A DNA stretch of 64,000 bases from Psychromonas sp. SP041 (GTDB taxonomy: Bacteria > Pseudomonadota > Gammaproteobacteria > Enterobacterales > Psychromonadaceae), in NCBI RefSeq assembly GCF_000470315.2, contig NZ_CBRF02000009.1, positions 61,034-125,033 on the forward strand, written 5' to 3'. A program made the position numbers and the translations under genes. A model generated the notes under the pieces. The model made no database searches. It was not told the origin of the DNA and saw nothing but the letters and a program-made list of their open reading frames with translations. This document shows, in pieces, positions 28,974 through 38,846 of the stretch; positions within the stretch are counted from its first letter, which is position 1; each line of letters begins with the position of its first letter.

Positions 28974-29525
28974 CTACTCTGATTCCTTAAACGTTTAAAA
29001 TATGAAAACATTTACGTTCTTTTTACAAAGTAATTAATTATCAATATCAATGGAAAAGCTTCTTTATTATTCTATTGCGTTACTTAATAGTACCGCTAAA
29101 TAACATAATGTATCTCATTTATTAAAGTGCATAATATTGCTATAAAAAAGAATGCATTAACGCAGAGTAAATAACACTTTTGTCGTTATAGAGTTATTTT
29201 GTTAAACATTAATTAAAGAGTTGTTACTGCTTTATAACTTACTCCATTGCACAGCAAACGATTCCCTATACATAATTATTCAATAAACAGGTATTAAATG
29301 ATTAGTGGCTCAACGAGCTAACAGGTTAAATCGATACTTTCTAAAACGAAGATGTTTACTTCACAACGTATATTAAGGCACTGAGATGCTCCAGTTGATC
29401 AGATAAAAGTGTATTACTATTTAAGCTCAATCTGCTTATAGGGTACGCTGCGCATATAAATACGCGATAGGAAATCGTATAGTAGCAGTAGTAACACAGA
29501 GAGACTTTTCATAAAATAAATAGAA
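28974..29525. other. Intergenic, no gene seen
   Basis: About 550 bp of AT-rich DNA between the yceH remnant and the terminator/MITE after bcsC. It holds the palindrome TTAAACGTTTAA near 28987. No coding frame is evident. Confidence 0.4.
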
Positions 29526-29547
29526 AGGTAAGTAGAATAACTTACCT
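29526..29547 (-). terminator. Hairpin, probable end of the cellulose operon
   Basis: AGGTAAGT, loop of 6, ACTTACCT: a perfect 8-bp stem followed on the minus strand by TTCTATTTTATG. It lies 269 bp after bcsC, with the MITE in between, so the element seems to have separated the gene from its terminator. Confidence 0.5.
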
Positions 29548-29562
29548 ATTAAATGGCATTTA

Positions 29563-29721
29563 TACCAATGGAATTAAATAAGTGATCAGAAATTGCGCAG
29601 GAAAAATTAACACTAATAAGGCGTGAGTTGTAGAAGATAGTTGTTCTCACTTCAAAAATCAGAACGCAGTTAGGGGTGATTTTAACCAGCAAGAATGATC
29701 ACCTTATTAATTCTTTTGGTA
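29563..29721. mobile_element. MITE copy 2 (159 bp), downstream of bcsC
   Basis: Same ends and orientation as copy 1 and nearly the same sequence (a handful of differences). TTA duplications at 29560-29562 and 29722-29724. It lies 94 bp after the bcsC stop codon. Confidence 0.92.
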
Positions 29722-29815
29722 TTATTATCAAACTAGCTTAATAATTCACTATATATCTAACTAAGCGGCAATCATAACGACCATAGCGGCATAAAGTGAA
29801 TCATTAATACTCTTT

Positions 29816-32128
29816 TTAATACCAAGCATAATCTGCATCATAAGGTGACGATGAAATAAGACCATCGCTTGTCACGCTCGATTTACCCATGAAATTCCAG
29901 CGTAGTTGTACTGCTACTCTTGTTTCATTATAACTATTGGCGACAGATGAACTAACTAACCCAGCAATTTCCCAATGACGATTGAAAAGCCACTGACCTT
30001 CTATTAACCACTCGGCAGCAATGCCACTATCCGATTCTTGAGATAAACTGTTGCTACTGGCCGCAGATGGGAATCGATCGATATCACCCGGATTACTCCA
30101 AAAATACCCAAGGTTCATTCTACTTTTAACTTGCCAACGCTTATCTTCTATCGTTAACAACTCCACTTGTCCACCAACACTAACGTAACTTTCAGGGCTA
30201 TAATACCCGCCATTACCTTCTGTATAATAATTAAGGTTTTTATCATAACTCATCCAACTTATACTCGGCCCTACACGTAAGTAATCCAATTGTTCAGGGT
30301 ACACATTAGGTAAGTTTCGTACTAAACTAAGTTGTAAAGCTAATTTTTTATTGTCTTGTACTTGCTCTCCACGAATAACCGCAGCGTCTAGTTCTGTAGA
30401 AATAGACCAATTAGGTTCAAACGAGTATGAGGCAACGCCTTTTATACCGTTCGCAATAACTGCTCCCCAACTTTCAGAGATATCTTGGTCGCTATACACT
30501 CCAGTTGAACTGAGTAAGCTATCTTCCACACGTTCGCGATACAGTGTACTTGCAACAACCCATTTTGGAAGAAACCAAACGGCAGAAAGTTTACCCGTCA
30601 GAGATGATGTTAAGCCATCGTTAGACTTCCAATACTCTAGCTCTGCAAGTGTATTAATATTACTACCCTGACGCTTTAAATAGGCGCTTAATCCTGTTTC
30701 GCTGAACGAACTTGGTTGATCAAAAGAACTGATTAATTCGTCTTGCCAAAAATCATCTCCAACGCTCGGGTCATCTCCATTAATACCTTGATAATTAACA
30801 CGCATACCAAATCGATATTCATTTTTATATTTAGAAAAACCAAGATAGTAATGCTGACTATCTAAATTAGCCAAGGCATCATCACTTTCTTGAAAGCGCC
30901 AATCAATCCCAGTTTCAACAATCCACTGTTGTTCTGCTTTTTGTTCATCTTCTAAGCCATAAAAACGGTCGAATTGTTTTCGTCCCCAAGCCGTTTGTTG
31001 TTTTTTATTTTTTAATTCAATGGCAATTGATGGATATTGTTGTGCTAATAATACTAGTTGTTCATCATCTGTATCAATTAAACGAGTTAACGTAGAAGCA
31101 TAGCTTTGATTACCTGGCTCTTGAGTAATAAGTTTTTTAAACAGCAATATGCTTTTATTTTTGTGTCCTAAATGATAATGAGACCAAGCTGACAGCTTTA
31201 GTTGATCGTTATTTAAAGTTTGGTATTGTTCTATTTTGTCTGCAAATGCCAAACTTTTTTGATATTGCTGTTGTTCGAAAAAATCTAACTGTTTTATAGA
31301 AAAATGATTAACACAATAATTCAACAATTCTAATTCAGAGGTATGCTTACATGCTAAATCACTGGCTTCCTGTTTGCGTTCCATTTTATCTAAAGTCAAT
31401 ACTTGGGCATAATGATCATCGGTAAATTCAAACCAATTAAGGGCAAGTTGATACTGCTTTTCTTGATGATAATCCCATGCTTGTGACTGTATTTGCTTGA
31501 TAATGGGTTGCTGAGGATAACGCTTAAGCAAAATACTGAGGAGCTTTTTATCATCATCATTGACAGCTTGATGAACTAATCCTGATATAGCCGCTGAGAG
31601 CCCTTCTTCTGTATCAATTCCCTTCACTTTATTGAAGTGTTCAATCGCTAATTGATATTCTTTTCTATTAACAGAAACCCAGCCCATTAAATTGTTATTC
31701 GTAGATTTATCTTGTTTAAAAGCAAGTGCAGAAGCTCGTTCAAATAGATCCGTCGACATTGCCTGCCAATATGCTTCGTTACCTTTTCCAATCCTATAAA
31801 AGAGTGACGATTTCTTTTTACTATAGATTTTTTTGGGTTTATTGAGGTATGCAAGTGCATTCAGCATAACTTCATCAGGTTGCCATGAAGGTGTTAATTG
31901 TCTTAATCGATTCAACTCTTGTTGAGCTTGAGCACCCTTTTCACGATGTATATGAAACCAAAAATCACTAGTATCAGGCTCTTTTTGAGCTAATTCTATC
32001 TGTTGTTTATATGAATTCCGTTGAATAATAATATTCTGCGTTTTATATTCAACAGCAGCATCTGCAGCAGAGATATTGGCTGAGGTAAAAGACAAAAAAG
32101 ATAAAAACATTAATTTAATGATATTCAT
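29816..32128 (-). CDS. bcsC: BcsC, cellulose synthase outer-membrane export channel
   Basis: Periplasmic TPR scaffold plus outer-membrane beta-barrel through which cellulose leaves the cell. A signal peptide (MNIIKLMFLSFLSFTSANISA) precedes helical TPR-like repeats to about residue 380. The rest is a beta-rich barrel domain containing GNGGYYSPESYVSVGGQVEL, the BcsC C-terminal signature, and it ends with alternating hydrophobic residues. At 770 residues it is much shorter than E. coli BcsC (1157), mainly from fewer TPRs. It starts 10 bp after bcsZ, so it belongs to the operon. Confidence 0.85.
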   Translation of the reverse strand: MNIIKLMFLSFLSFTSANISAADAAVEYKTQNIIIQRNSYKQQIELAQKEPDTSDFWFHIHREKGAQAQQELNRLRQLTPSWQPDEVMLNALAYLNKPKKIYSKKKSSLFYRIGKGNEAYWQAMSTDLFERASALAFKQDKSTNNNLMGWVSVNRKEYQLAIEHFNKVKGIDTEEGLSAAISGLVHQAVNDDDKKLLSILLKRYPQQPIIKQIQSQAWDYHQEKQYQLALNWFEFTDDHYAQVLTLDKMERKQEASDLACKHTSELELLNYCVNHFSIKQLDFFEQQQYQKSLAFADKIEQYQTLNNDQLKLSAWSHYHLGHKNKSILLFKKLITQEPGNQSYASTLTRLIDTDDEQLVLLAQQYPSIAIELKNKKQQTAWGRKQFDRFYGLEDEQKAEQQWIVETGIDWRFQESDDALANLDSQHYYLGFSKYKNEYRFGMRVNYQGINGDDPSVGDDFWQDELISSFDQPSSFSETGLSAYLKRQGSNINTLAELEYWKSNDGLTSSLTGKLSAVWFLPKWVVASTLYRERVEDSLLSSTGVYSDQDISESWGAVIANGIKGVASYSFEPNWSISTELDAAVIRGEQVQDNKKLALQLSLVRNLPNVYPEQLDYLRVGPSISWMSYDKNLNYYTEGNGGYYSPESYVSVGGQVELLTIEDKRWQVKSRMNLGYFWSNPGDIDRFPSAASSNSLSQESDSGIAAEWLIEGQWLFNRHWEIAGLVSSSVANSYNETRVAVQLRWNFMGKSSVTSDGLISSSPYDADYAWY

Positions 32129-32137
32129 TATTGGCCA

Positions 32138-33166
32138 TTATTCCTTCAATAAAGACAGCTGAGAAAGTAAAATTAAACTAGCAGAATAATAATCTGTCTG
32201 TGCAGTAATAGCAGGGAGTGTAGGTAAAACTTTATTATCTATAATATGTTTCGTTGCTACCGCGATAGCTTCCATACCTGACGAGTAACGATATTCTGCC
32301 ACAGTTCCTTTATCTAAATGAACAACAGCAGGGACAGTTGATTGATTCCAAAAGTCTAAAAAGGGAGATATTAGTGTTTTATCCTGAACATCTGCCAACA
32401 TTAAATAAATAGGTAATCGACAGGCGTTATACCCGTAGTCTTGAGATAATGCCCCTTCAAGTCGCATCCCCTCTTCCGATATCATTAACCAATCAGGCGG
32501 AAGTTGCCATTGCCCGAAACGAGCTTCTTTTAATAGCCTAATTCCAGAATTATAAACATCATTCCATATTTGATCATTTGTCGCGTCAAAAAATGTATTA
32601 ATAGCGGGAAAAACCCAATAAGATAAGTTAATTTGTATCTGACCATTTATTGAATCAAAACCATAGTTTGCAGGCATTAATAAATGGTAACCAAACTGTT
32701 GTCGAATAAGTTTAGATTTAATAGCATCTAAGATACTTATCGCCTGCGTTTTATATTCTTTTACACCCCAATGTTCTGCGGCAATTAATAACGCCCAAGC
32801 AATTAAGATGTCGCCATCTGTGGCATTATTTTTATCAGTAATACATGTTTGGTCAGTAGAAGTGCATGGCTCATATTTCCAACTAAACAAATGATCTGAT
32901 CGTTGAAGTGTATGTTGGGTCCATGACCAGATTGCTTTAAACGCTTCGCGATCATCTGCTGATACGGCAAAAAGTAAACCATATCCTTGCCCTTCACTAT
33001 GTGAAATATTTTTATTTACAGTATCTATTATTCGTCCATTATCAATAAACAACTCTTGATATAGACTCCAACTCTTTTGAAATGGGCTCTGCTTTACATC
33101 TGAGCACTGTGTCAAAAAGAGCGCCATAATAATAGATAAAAAAATTTTCACAAACATGCTTACCAT
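32138..33166 (-). CDS. bcsZ: BcsZ, periplasmic endo-1,4-beta-glucanase (GH8)
   Basis: Endoglucanase that trims nascent cellulose in the periplasm and is needed for proper polymer export. GH8 motifs: HSEGQGYG (general acid Glu58) and ATDGDILIAWAL (Asp117). Where E. coli BcsZ has its catalytic base in SYDAIR (Asp243), this protein has GYNACR with Asn247, an unexpected change. The N-terminus MVSMFVKIFLSIIMALFLTQC looks like a signal peptide and possibly a lipobox (Cys21, though Gln at -1 is atypical). Length 342 against 368. It overlaps the end of bcsB by 7 bp. Confidence 0.87.
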   Translation of the reverse strand: MVSMFVKIFLSIIMALFLTQCSDVKQSPFQKSWSLYQELFIDNGRIIDTVNKNISHSEGQGYGLLFAVSADDREAFKAIWSWTQHTLQRSDHLFSWKYEPCTSTDQTCITDKNNATDGDILIAWALLIAAEHWGVKEYKTQAISILDAIKSKLIRQQFGYHLLMPANYGFDSINGQIQINLSYWVFPAINTFFDATNDQIWNDVYNSGIRLLKEARFGQWQLPPDWLMISEEGMRLEGALSQDYGYNACRLPIYLMLADVQDKTLISPFLDFWNQSTVPAVVHLDKGTVAEYRYSSGMEAIAVATKHIIDNKVLPTLPAITAQTDYYSASLILLSQLSLLKE

Positions 33167-35460
33167 TCAGCCTTAATATTTTTCTGGCGTCGTTTTAATA
33201 AAATATAAACAATAGCACTCAATAATAATGCGATCAGTAAAGCTGCAATTAACCAATACAAAGGATTATTCGAAAGCCATGCTCTCACTTCTAACCATGT
33301 ATCCGCTTGACCAATTTGATATGGGTTCGAAATTTGCGTTACAAATAATGGCTTTTTAGCATTTTCCCATACGAAAAAATCCCCCGATAATTGTCCCCAT
33401 AACGAAGACTGTACAAGTTGCTCGATCCTCTCAGTTAAAATATCACTACTATCAGCAACAATAATAAATAATGTTCCATCTTTTTGTGCGTAAGGATTTT
33501 CAGATGCAATTAAAACAGAAAGTTGTCCTAGTGAACTTTCTTCAGAGGTAAATATTGAGATTGGATTATTCTCTACATTATCATCGCGTTTATCACCTGA
33601 AACGTGTTTGTATAAATAATTTTGTAATCGATATGGCCATTTTTTAATATCTGTCACTGATGCAGATACATTATCAAATAATTGCTCATTTAAGTCTGAT
33701 GGTTTAGCCAATACTAATGCGTTGTCAGTCATTGTTTCAGGTAACCCAAATACAATACTGAGATTGGGAATTAAATTATCCGCTGATTGTGCCAGCTTAC
33801 CTGACATAGTTAATGCAGCAGACAACATTTCTGGTTGAGTAATATAAATACTAACATTTTCATCACTAGTAAATTTCGTAAACGGGTACCCTGTATCTGA
33901 CATTAATTTCAAATCTGGTTGTCTTGCCAAATGCGCGGCGTCTGGAATAGAAATGGTTGAAACATTACTAAGTTGAAAATACAAATAGTCGCCCACTACA
34001 TTGGTACATTGCCCTTGTACAGGTTCAGTTTTCTGACTGACATTAAAAACTAAGTTATTCACTCCACCTTTTAAGAATCGAGCAGGTACTGATAATTTGT
34101 AATTATGGAAAAAATCACCGTCACTATCATCCAATGTTAATCCATGGACCACTTCATTATTTAATAAAATATTCAAGGTAGAACCAGGACCGAATCCAGC
34201 ACCATAACTAAAATCTAAAGATAATTTGATCATCGCATTCTCAGCAACATAAAAATCAGCCGGTAAACGAATCTCCACTTGTTTAGAAAATAAGCCTTCT
34301 CCGCTAAAAATCGTTGATTCCACGCCTATATTATTAAATGCGTAGGTTTTTCCAGGGTGCAACGTTACATTTTGCTGTGAAGGTCTCTCTGCTGAATTGG
34401 GTTGGGTAATGATATTAACTAAACTATCAGGGTTTAATTCATCATCCATATAAGCCAAGCTTTTAGCCGCTTCAATTAGCTCTTTTCCTGTTGTACCTGA
34501 AATAATTAACCGAACCTGTGATGCGACTAAGATATCTGTTCCAGTCTTAACTTCAGGTGTTTGCTCAATTTTTATAAATGGACCTTTAATACTTTCAAGC
34601 GTCGTTGTAGATAATGAATGAGCTAACGTTTCCTTTGTACCGACTAATACATGTAGCTCATCGCTTTGTTTTTTACCAAGATACCAACTACTACGATTAT
34701 AAAGCTCATCTGCTTTATGAGAGCTTACACCGTTAAGTACTGCTGTTGTGTTATCAAGTTGAGCCAGTGTTTGGTAATCAAACTTAAGGCCTCTATATTG
34801 CTCTCGTAATGCTAGACCCTGTGCAATTGAAGATAAAACATTACGTTTTATATCAGGTAAATTACTATCATTATCAAAACTGAAAACTTTTACATCGCGT
34901 TGACTACCAATACCAGGGTGAAAGTAACTTGATAGTTTTTGTAAATTCAAATTTTCAATACTGGTGATTGTATTTAATGTCAGAGAAGACTTATGTAAAT
35001 TGATTTCACTCCACAGCTCCGGTGCATCACCAGCTTGGCAGATGGTAGAGTGCTGGCTTGCAACAAAACTTAATGTATTGTACTCATTGAGCCACAATGA
35101 TGGAGGTATATCTATACTCGCTGAAAATTCTGGCTTTTTAGGATCAAAAGCAATTTGTCCTATCGTCGTGTTATTAAAACGAATACTTAATACTGAGCGA
35201 TGCTCTAATAATGCAATCGATGAAATTGCTTCAATATTGAGGGTGGCAGAAGTCACTTTTACTAACGGAGATAATGGTATAGAAAGATCTCTAATCGCTT
35301 TTTCTCCAGCCAATCTCAGCGTTGAATTTCCTGAATAAAAATCACTAAGAGGAAATTTTTTTAACGTCTCTGCTTGTGTATTCATTGAGAATAAAACAAC
35401 CAGTAAAATAGAAACTAACTTAACGTTTTCTTTGAATATATTTATTATTGTCGACATCAT
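33160..35460 (-). CDS. bcsB: BcsB, cellulose synthase periplasmic subunit
   Basis: Periplasmic subunit that guides the glucan and anchors to BcsA through its single C-terminal helix. A signal peptide (about residues 12-30, ending TQA) is followed by repeated carbohydrate-binding and flavodoxin-like domains. The text matches BcsB at ARFLKGGVNNLVFNVSQ and GFGPGSTLNILLNNEVVHGL. The tail helix NPLYWLIAALLIALLLSAIVYILL (about 733-757) precedes a basic end. Length 766 compares with 779 in E. coli. Its ATG overlaps the bcsA stop as ATGA, indicating coupled translation. Confidence 0.92.
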   Translation of the reverse strand: MMSTIINIFKENVKLVSILLVVLFSMNTQAETLKKFPLSDFYSGNSTLRLAGEKAIRDLSIPLSPLVKVTSATLNIEAISSIALLEHRSVLSIRFNNTTIGQIAFDPKKPEFSASIDIPPSLWLNEYNTLSFVASQHSTICQAGDAPELWSEINLHKSSLTLNTITSIENLNLQKLSSYFHPGIGSQRDVKVFSFDNDSNLPDIKRNVLSSIAQGLALREQYRGLKFDYQTLAQLDNTTAVLNGVSSHKADELYNRSSWYLGKKQSDELHVLVGTKETLAHSLSTTTLESIKGPFIKIEQTPEVKTGTDILVASQVRLIISGTTGKELIEAAKSLAYMDDELNPDSLVNIITQPNSAERPSQQNVTLHPGKTYAFNNIGVESTIFSGEGLFSKQVEIRLPADFYVAENAMIKLSLDFSYGAGFGPGSTLNILLNNEVVHGLTLDDSDGDFFHNYKLSVPARFLKGGVNNLVFNVSQKTEPVQGQCTNVVGDYLYFQLSNVSTISIPDAAHLARQPDLKLMSDTGYPFTKFTSDENVSIYITQPEMLSAALTMSGKLAQSADNLIPNLSIVFGLPETMTDNALVLAKPSDLNEQLFDNVSASVTDIKKWPYRLQNYLYKHVSGDKRDDNVENNPISIFTSEESSLGQLSVLIASENPYAQKDGTLFIIVADSSDILTERIEQLVQSSLWGQLSGDFFVWENAKKPLFVTQISNPYQIGQADTWLEVRAWLSNNPLYWLIAALLIALLLSAIVYILLKRRQKNIKAEW

Positions 35461-37661
35461 GTTCTCTGTTTTAACTTCATTAAAATATGTAAAAAAATCG
35501 GTTTAACACTGACGCTTATTACATGCGTAACCCCATACAAATAAGAAATGCGACGAGTTCTTCGTTTGTGAAAATTTTCCCATCGAGAGCTATCACATAA
35601 CGTATAGGCAATTATTTTGTCTTTATCTTTATCACTCAAAGCTACAAATTTAACTCTAACTTCACCTGAGTCAATATTTTGGTACATAATGTTACAAGAT
35701 AGACTGACACTTTTTTGCAACGCATTGGAATACCCCAATAACGAAACGGTCTCTGACAATGTCTGATCGAAATTGAGTGTTATTTTTGCCCCATCCACAG
35801 ACAGGTCGACTAAATTTCCTTTCCAACATTTCCCATTTTCATCATAAATATCTACATCGTCATACGCAGGTAATCTTGAGTTATTACGTAATTGTTTCTT
35901 TTCAATAAGTACTTTCATTAACCCAAGGCAAAGAATTAAATTAAAAGTATTCCAAATAAAAACCATTAAAGTGACTTCTCGGGTTAATGGTGATTCGATG
36001 AAATGGTATATAGCTCCAATATTGCCCGCACTTAATATAATTAATAGCCAATAAAAAATACCTGACAATGAGGAAACATAAGTTTCACTTAAACTTTCAC
36101 CTTTAGGTGTCACGATAAAAGAAGGCTGCCTTGGGTTTCTAAATACAGTCAATAACGCTCTAAAAATAAACGCACTCTGTAAAATTTCATATAATTCTGA
36201 AACTAAAGGCCAGCGAGCATTGCCATACAAAAAATTACTTAGACGAAAACTAATAATAATATGAGGTACGGTATAAGCAAGTATTTCGATCAATGAAGCT
36301 TTAATAAGTTCTAAACCAAACAAAAGATAACCTAATGGAGACAGTAAAAAAATTAGTCGAGCAAAGGGAAAAAACCAAAAAAGAATAGAGCTCATATAAC
36401 CGCATTTTTGATACCAAGTTAATCCACGATTTAGAAAAGGCTTTTTAAGGATCAGGATTTGAGCCATCCCTTGCGCCCAACGAATACGTTGTTGAATAAA
36501 AGAAGCAAACGTTTCAGTTGCTAGCCCACTGATCATAGGTTGCTCAACATATACTGACTTGTACCCTTTTGCATGTAACTCTAAGGCGGTTTCCGCATCT
36601 TCAGTAATTGAATCACCAGCAATACCGCCAACCATATCTAAATACTTACGTCTTAAAACAGCTGCAGAGCCACAGAAAAAAGAAGAAGACCAAAAGTCTA
36701 ATCCTTTTTGAATGATGCCGTAAAACATATCATTCTCAGAAGGCATACGTGTAAATGATGAAAAATAGTTACGTTCTACTGGATCTGGATTTGCCATAAA
36801 ATGCGGTGTTTGTACTAAAAAAACCATTTCATCTTTTATCATCCAAGGAACCGTTCTTGATAAAAAATCAGTGGTAGGAACATGATCTGCATCGAGAATA
36901 ACAATTAACTCTCCATCCATATTCTCTAAAGCACTGTTAATATTACCAGCTTTAGCATGTTCATTTTTCTCTCGAGTATGGTAGTAAGTGCCCAATTTAA
37001 GGCATAAAGCTTGTAAGTTTTGGCGACGCTGTAAGGCCTCTTTACCCGCAACTTGATCAGATTGATTAATTTTCTGGTCAGTGCCACCATCATCTAAAAG
37101 ATGAATTTTTAATTTTGCTTTAGGGTAATCTAATATCAGAGCAGCACGTAATGTAACTTCAAGTAATTCTTCTGATTCATTGTAAGTGGGTACCAGTAAA
37201 TCAACGGTGGGAATTTCTTCTTCGGTATAACCATCTAACGATAATGCCGGTCGATTTAATGGCAAGGCATTAACTAAACAGCCTAATAAATGAATAACGC
37301 CAGAATAGACCTCTGCAGCAAAGACTAACCACATCGCAATAAGAGATAAAATATCATCAGCGTCTAAAGTGTATAAACCACGCCAAATTAAATAACGAAT
37401 CGAGAGTAACGTCCCTACGATGATAACGATAATACGCAGTAAATCTTTCTTTTTACTATGCTGTAAAGCCTCCGATGAAGCGGTATAGACAAAAGCAATA
37501 ACCCCAACAGATACACACATTTGAGTCATTGAATCTAAAGGCACTGCTGCAATCAATAAAAAAAGTACAGCACAGGCCCAAAAGCTAACCTTTAACATTA
37601 CATTCGATAATCTAGTCATTAATGATGCTTTAGGGGGAATTAAAGAACTAGACTGTTTCAT
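35457..37661 (-). CDS. bcsA: BcsA, cellulose synthase catalytic subunit with PilZ domain
   Basis: Family 2 glycosyltransferase that polymerises UDP-glucose into cellulose and moves it across the inner membrane. Seen motifs: DDG (190-192), DAD (257-259), TED (353-355), QQRIRW (390-395), the gating loop FIVTPK (515-520). The PilZ domain follows with RNNSR (592-596) and DLSVDG (619-624), the residues that bind cyclic-di-GMP, so activity should need c-di-GMP. About eight membrane helices are apparent. Length 734 is shorter than E. coli (872), lacking its N-terminal extension. It follows a small 2-TM gene by 3 bp. Confidence 0.96.
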   Translation of the reverse strand: MKQSSSLIPPKASLMTRLSNVMLKVSFWACAVLFLLIAAVPLDSMTQMCVSVGVIAFVYTASSEALQHSKKKDLLRIIVIIVGTLLSIRYLIWRGLYTLDADDILSLIAMWLVFAAEVYSGVIHLLGCLVNALPLNRPALSLDGYTEEEIPTVDLLVPTYNESEELLEVTLRAALILDYPKAKLKIHLLDDGGTDQKINQSDQVAGKEALQRRQNLQALCLKLGTYYHTREKNEHAKAGNINSALENMDGELIVILDADHVPTTDFLSRTVPWMIKDEMVFLVQTPHFMANPDPVERNYFSSFTRMPSENDMFYGIIQKGLDFWSSSFFCGSAAVLRRKYLDMVGGIAGDSITEDAETALELHAKGYKSVYVEQPMISGLATETFASFIQQRIRWAQGMAQILILKKPFLNRGLTWYQKCGYMSSILFWFFPFARLIFLLSPLGYLLFGLELIKASLIEILAYTVPHIIISFRLSNFLYGNARWPLVSELYEILQSAFIFRALLTVFRNPRQPSFIVTPKGESLSETYVSSLSGIFYWLLIILSAGNIGAIYHFIESPLTREVTLMVFIWNTFNLILCLGLMKVLIEKKQLRNNSRLPAYDDVDIYDENGKCWKGNLVDLSVDGAKITLNFDQTLSETVSLLGYSNALQKSVSLSCNIMYQNIDSGEVRVKFVALSDKDKDKIIAYTLCDSSRWENFHKRRTRRISYLYGVTHVISVSVKPIFLHILMKLKQRT

Positions 37662-37664
37662 TAT

Positions 37665-38105
37665 TTACCTATCCAGCTGACAGATTATATTGGCATTACG
37701 ACGATCGATAAGCACAACTTTTAAATCAATAAATTCAATTATAAGATCATATTGATAAAAGCGCCTCGATAAACTGTTTCTATTATTTTTCCCTATTTTA
37801 ACCAAAGGAATAATAAACAATAAAATAAAAAAGGACGTTCCTCCGCTTACTAAACCAGTCATAAATAACCATGCAGGCATAACTTGTGGAAGGTTGAAAG
37901 TAAAAGCCAGAAGACCGACACTACACGTAAAAATACCTAAGCATAATGAACGTATTAATTGACGCCTTCTTAATGAATATTCAATTTTTAAAAATGCTCG
38001 TAATCTAACTTCCCAGACAGATTGATTATCAAGGTCTGCCTTATCAACATGAATGCTTTCAATTCTACTAGAGGTAGGCTGAGCGTCTTGCAGCGCTTGA
38101 TTCAT
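37665..38105 (-). CDS. Small two-TM protein heading the cellulose operon, unknown function
   Basis: I do not recognise this 146-residue protein. A polar N-terminus (1-45) containing an Arg-rich segment (FLKIEYSLRRRQLIRS) is followed by two membrane helices (about 50-69 and 76-100) and a polar, basic C-terminus ending IDRRNANIICQLDR, so both ends are probably cytoplasmic. Only 3 bp separate it from bcsA and it is the first gene of the operon, implying a role in cellulose synthesis, assembly or regulation. It is not similar to BcsQ, BcsE, BcsF or BcsG as far as I can see. No bcsQ is present. Confidence 0.75.
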   Translation of the reverse strand: MNQALQDAQPTSSRIESIHVDKADLDNQSVWEVRLRAFLKIEYSLRRRQLIRSLCLGIFTCSVGLLAFTFNLPQVMPAWLFMTGLVSGGTSFFILLFIIPLVKIGKNNRNSLSRRFYQYDLIIEFIDLKVVLIDRRNANIICQLDR

Positions 38106-38641
38106 TAATTAAATCTCTAAGGTGATTTCACAAAAAATAGAAGTATAATTAACCAAATCAGAAAAGCAAGGCGTAATACTTTAAGAGTATTTTGTATAAA
38201 GTATGTATTTAGATATTAATGATAAATCATCATAAATGCAGATAAATATTTGTCCATTTAACGAGAATTCACTTCCATTTAAATCACCTTTTTAAGGCCA
38301 ATTCTGCCCCTCAATTTATCGAATTATTTTTTAATATAACGTTTACTACATTTCAATATTAATCACTCTGTTGTCTTTAGTAGATAGAGTGAAGGACAAA
38401 TTAAAAAACGAATAATTTAATAGGGTATGAGTATGGAATATAAAGATATTTAATATCTTATTTTAGAAAAACAAGATTGTATTTAAATCTAGAGAAAGTA
38501 ACTGACTAGAAATAATTAATGGAATAGAACGAAAAAAACAAGGATTAATAATAAATATTTGCTACCAACATCCTATTAAATAAGACTCAAAATAGAGATA
38601 TTTCTTCTTTTTAGGCTGAGATATCGATTATAAGTAAACTT
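38106..38641. other. Cellulose operon upstream region
   Basis: About 535 bp, strongly AT-rich, with no gene. The bcs promoter must lie here or in the following small frame. I see no convincing dyad or sigma-54 site. Confidence 0.4.
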
Positions 38642-38842
38642 TTAATTGTGCCAAAACCTATATAGTCCTTTTAAAATTTGATAAATAATCAAAAAAAAAG
38701 CAAATGAATAAAATACTCCCTTACTTTTACCATAATTAATATATATTCGTTTATCAACAACATTAATAGTAAAAAGAAGTTTAGGGAAACCCCAGTGGAT
38801 TAATATCGTAACTAACCAACATATTTTTAGTTTATTGGTCAT
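38642..38842 (-). CDS. Possible small hydrophobic protein (doubtful)
   Basis: A 66-codon frame encoding MTNKLKICWLVTILIHWGFPKLL and a second hydrophobic stretch (about residues 43-60). The ribosome binding site is weak (GTGAG, overlapping the end of the aldehyde dehydrogenase remnant). Composition resembles the AT-rich surroundings, so it may be chance. No family is recognised. Confidence 0.25.
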   Translation of the reverse strand: MTNKLKICWLVTILIHWGFPKLLFTINVVDKRIYINYGKSKGVFYSFAFFLIIYQILKGLYRFWHN

Positions 38843-38846
38843 ACAC

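Noticed and set aside
30351..30671. 106-codon plus-strand frame within bcsC
   Set aside because: Antisense to the beta-barrel coding part of bcsC; no start signal.
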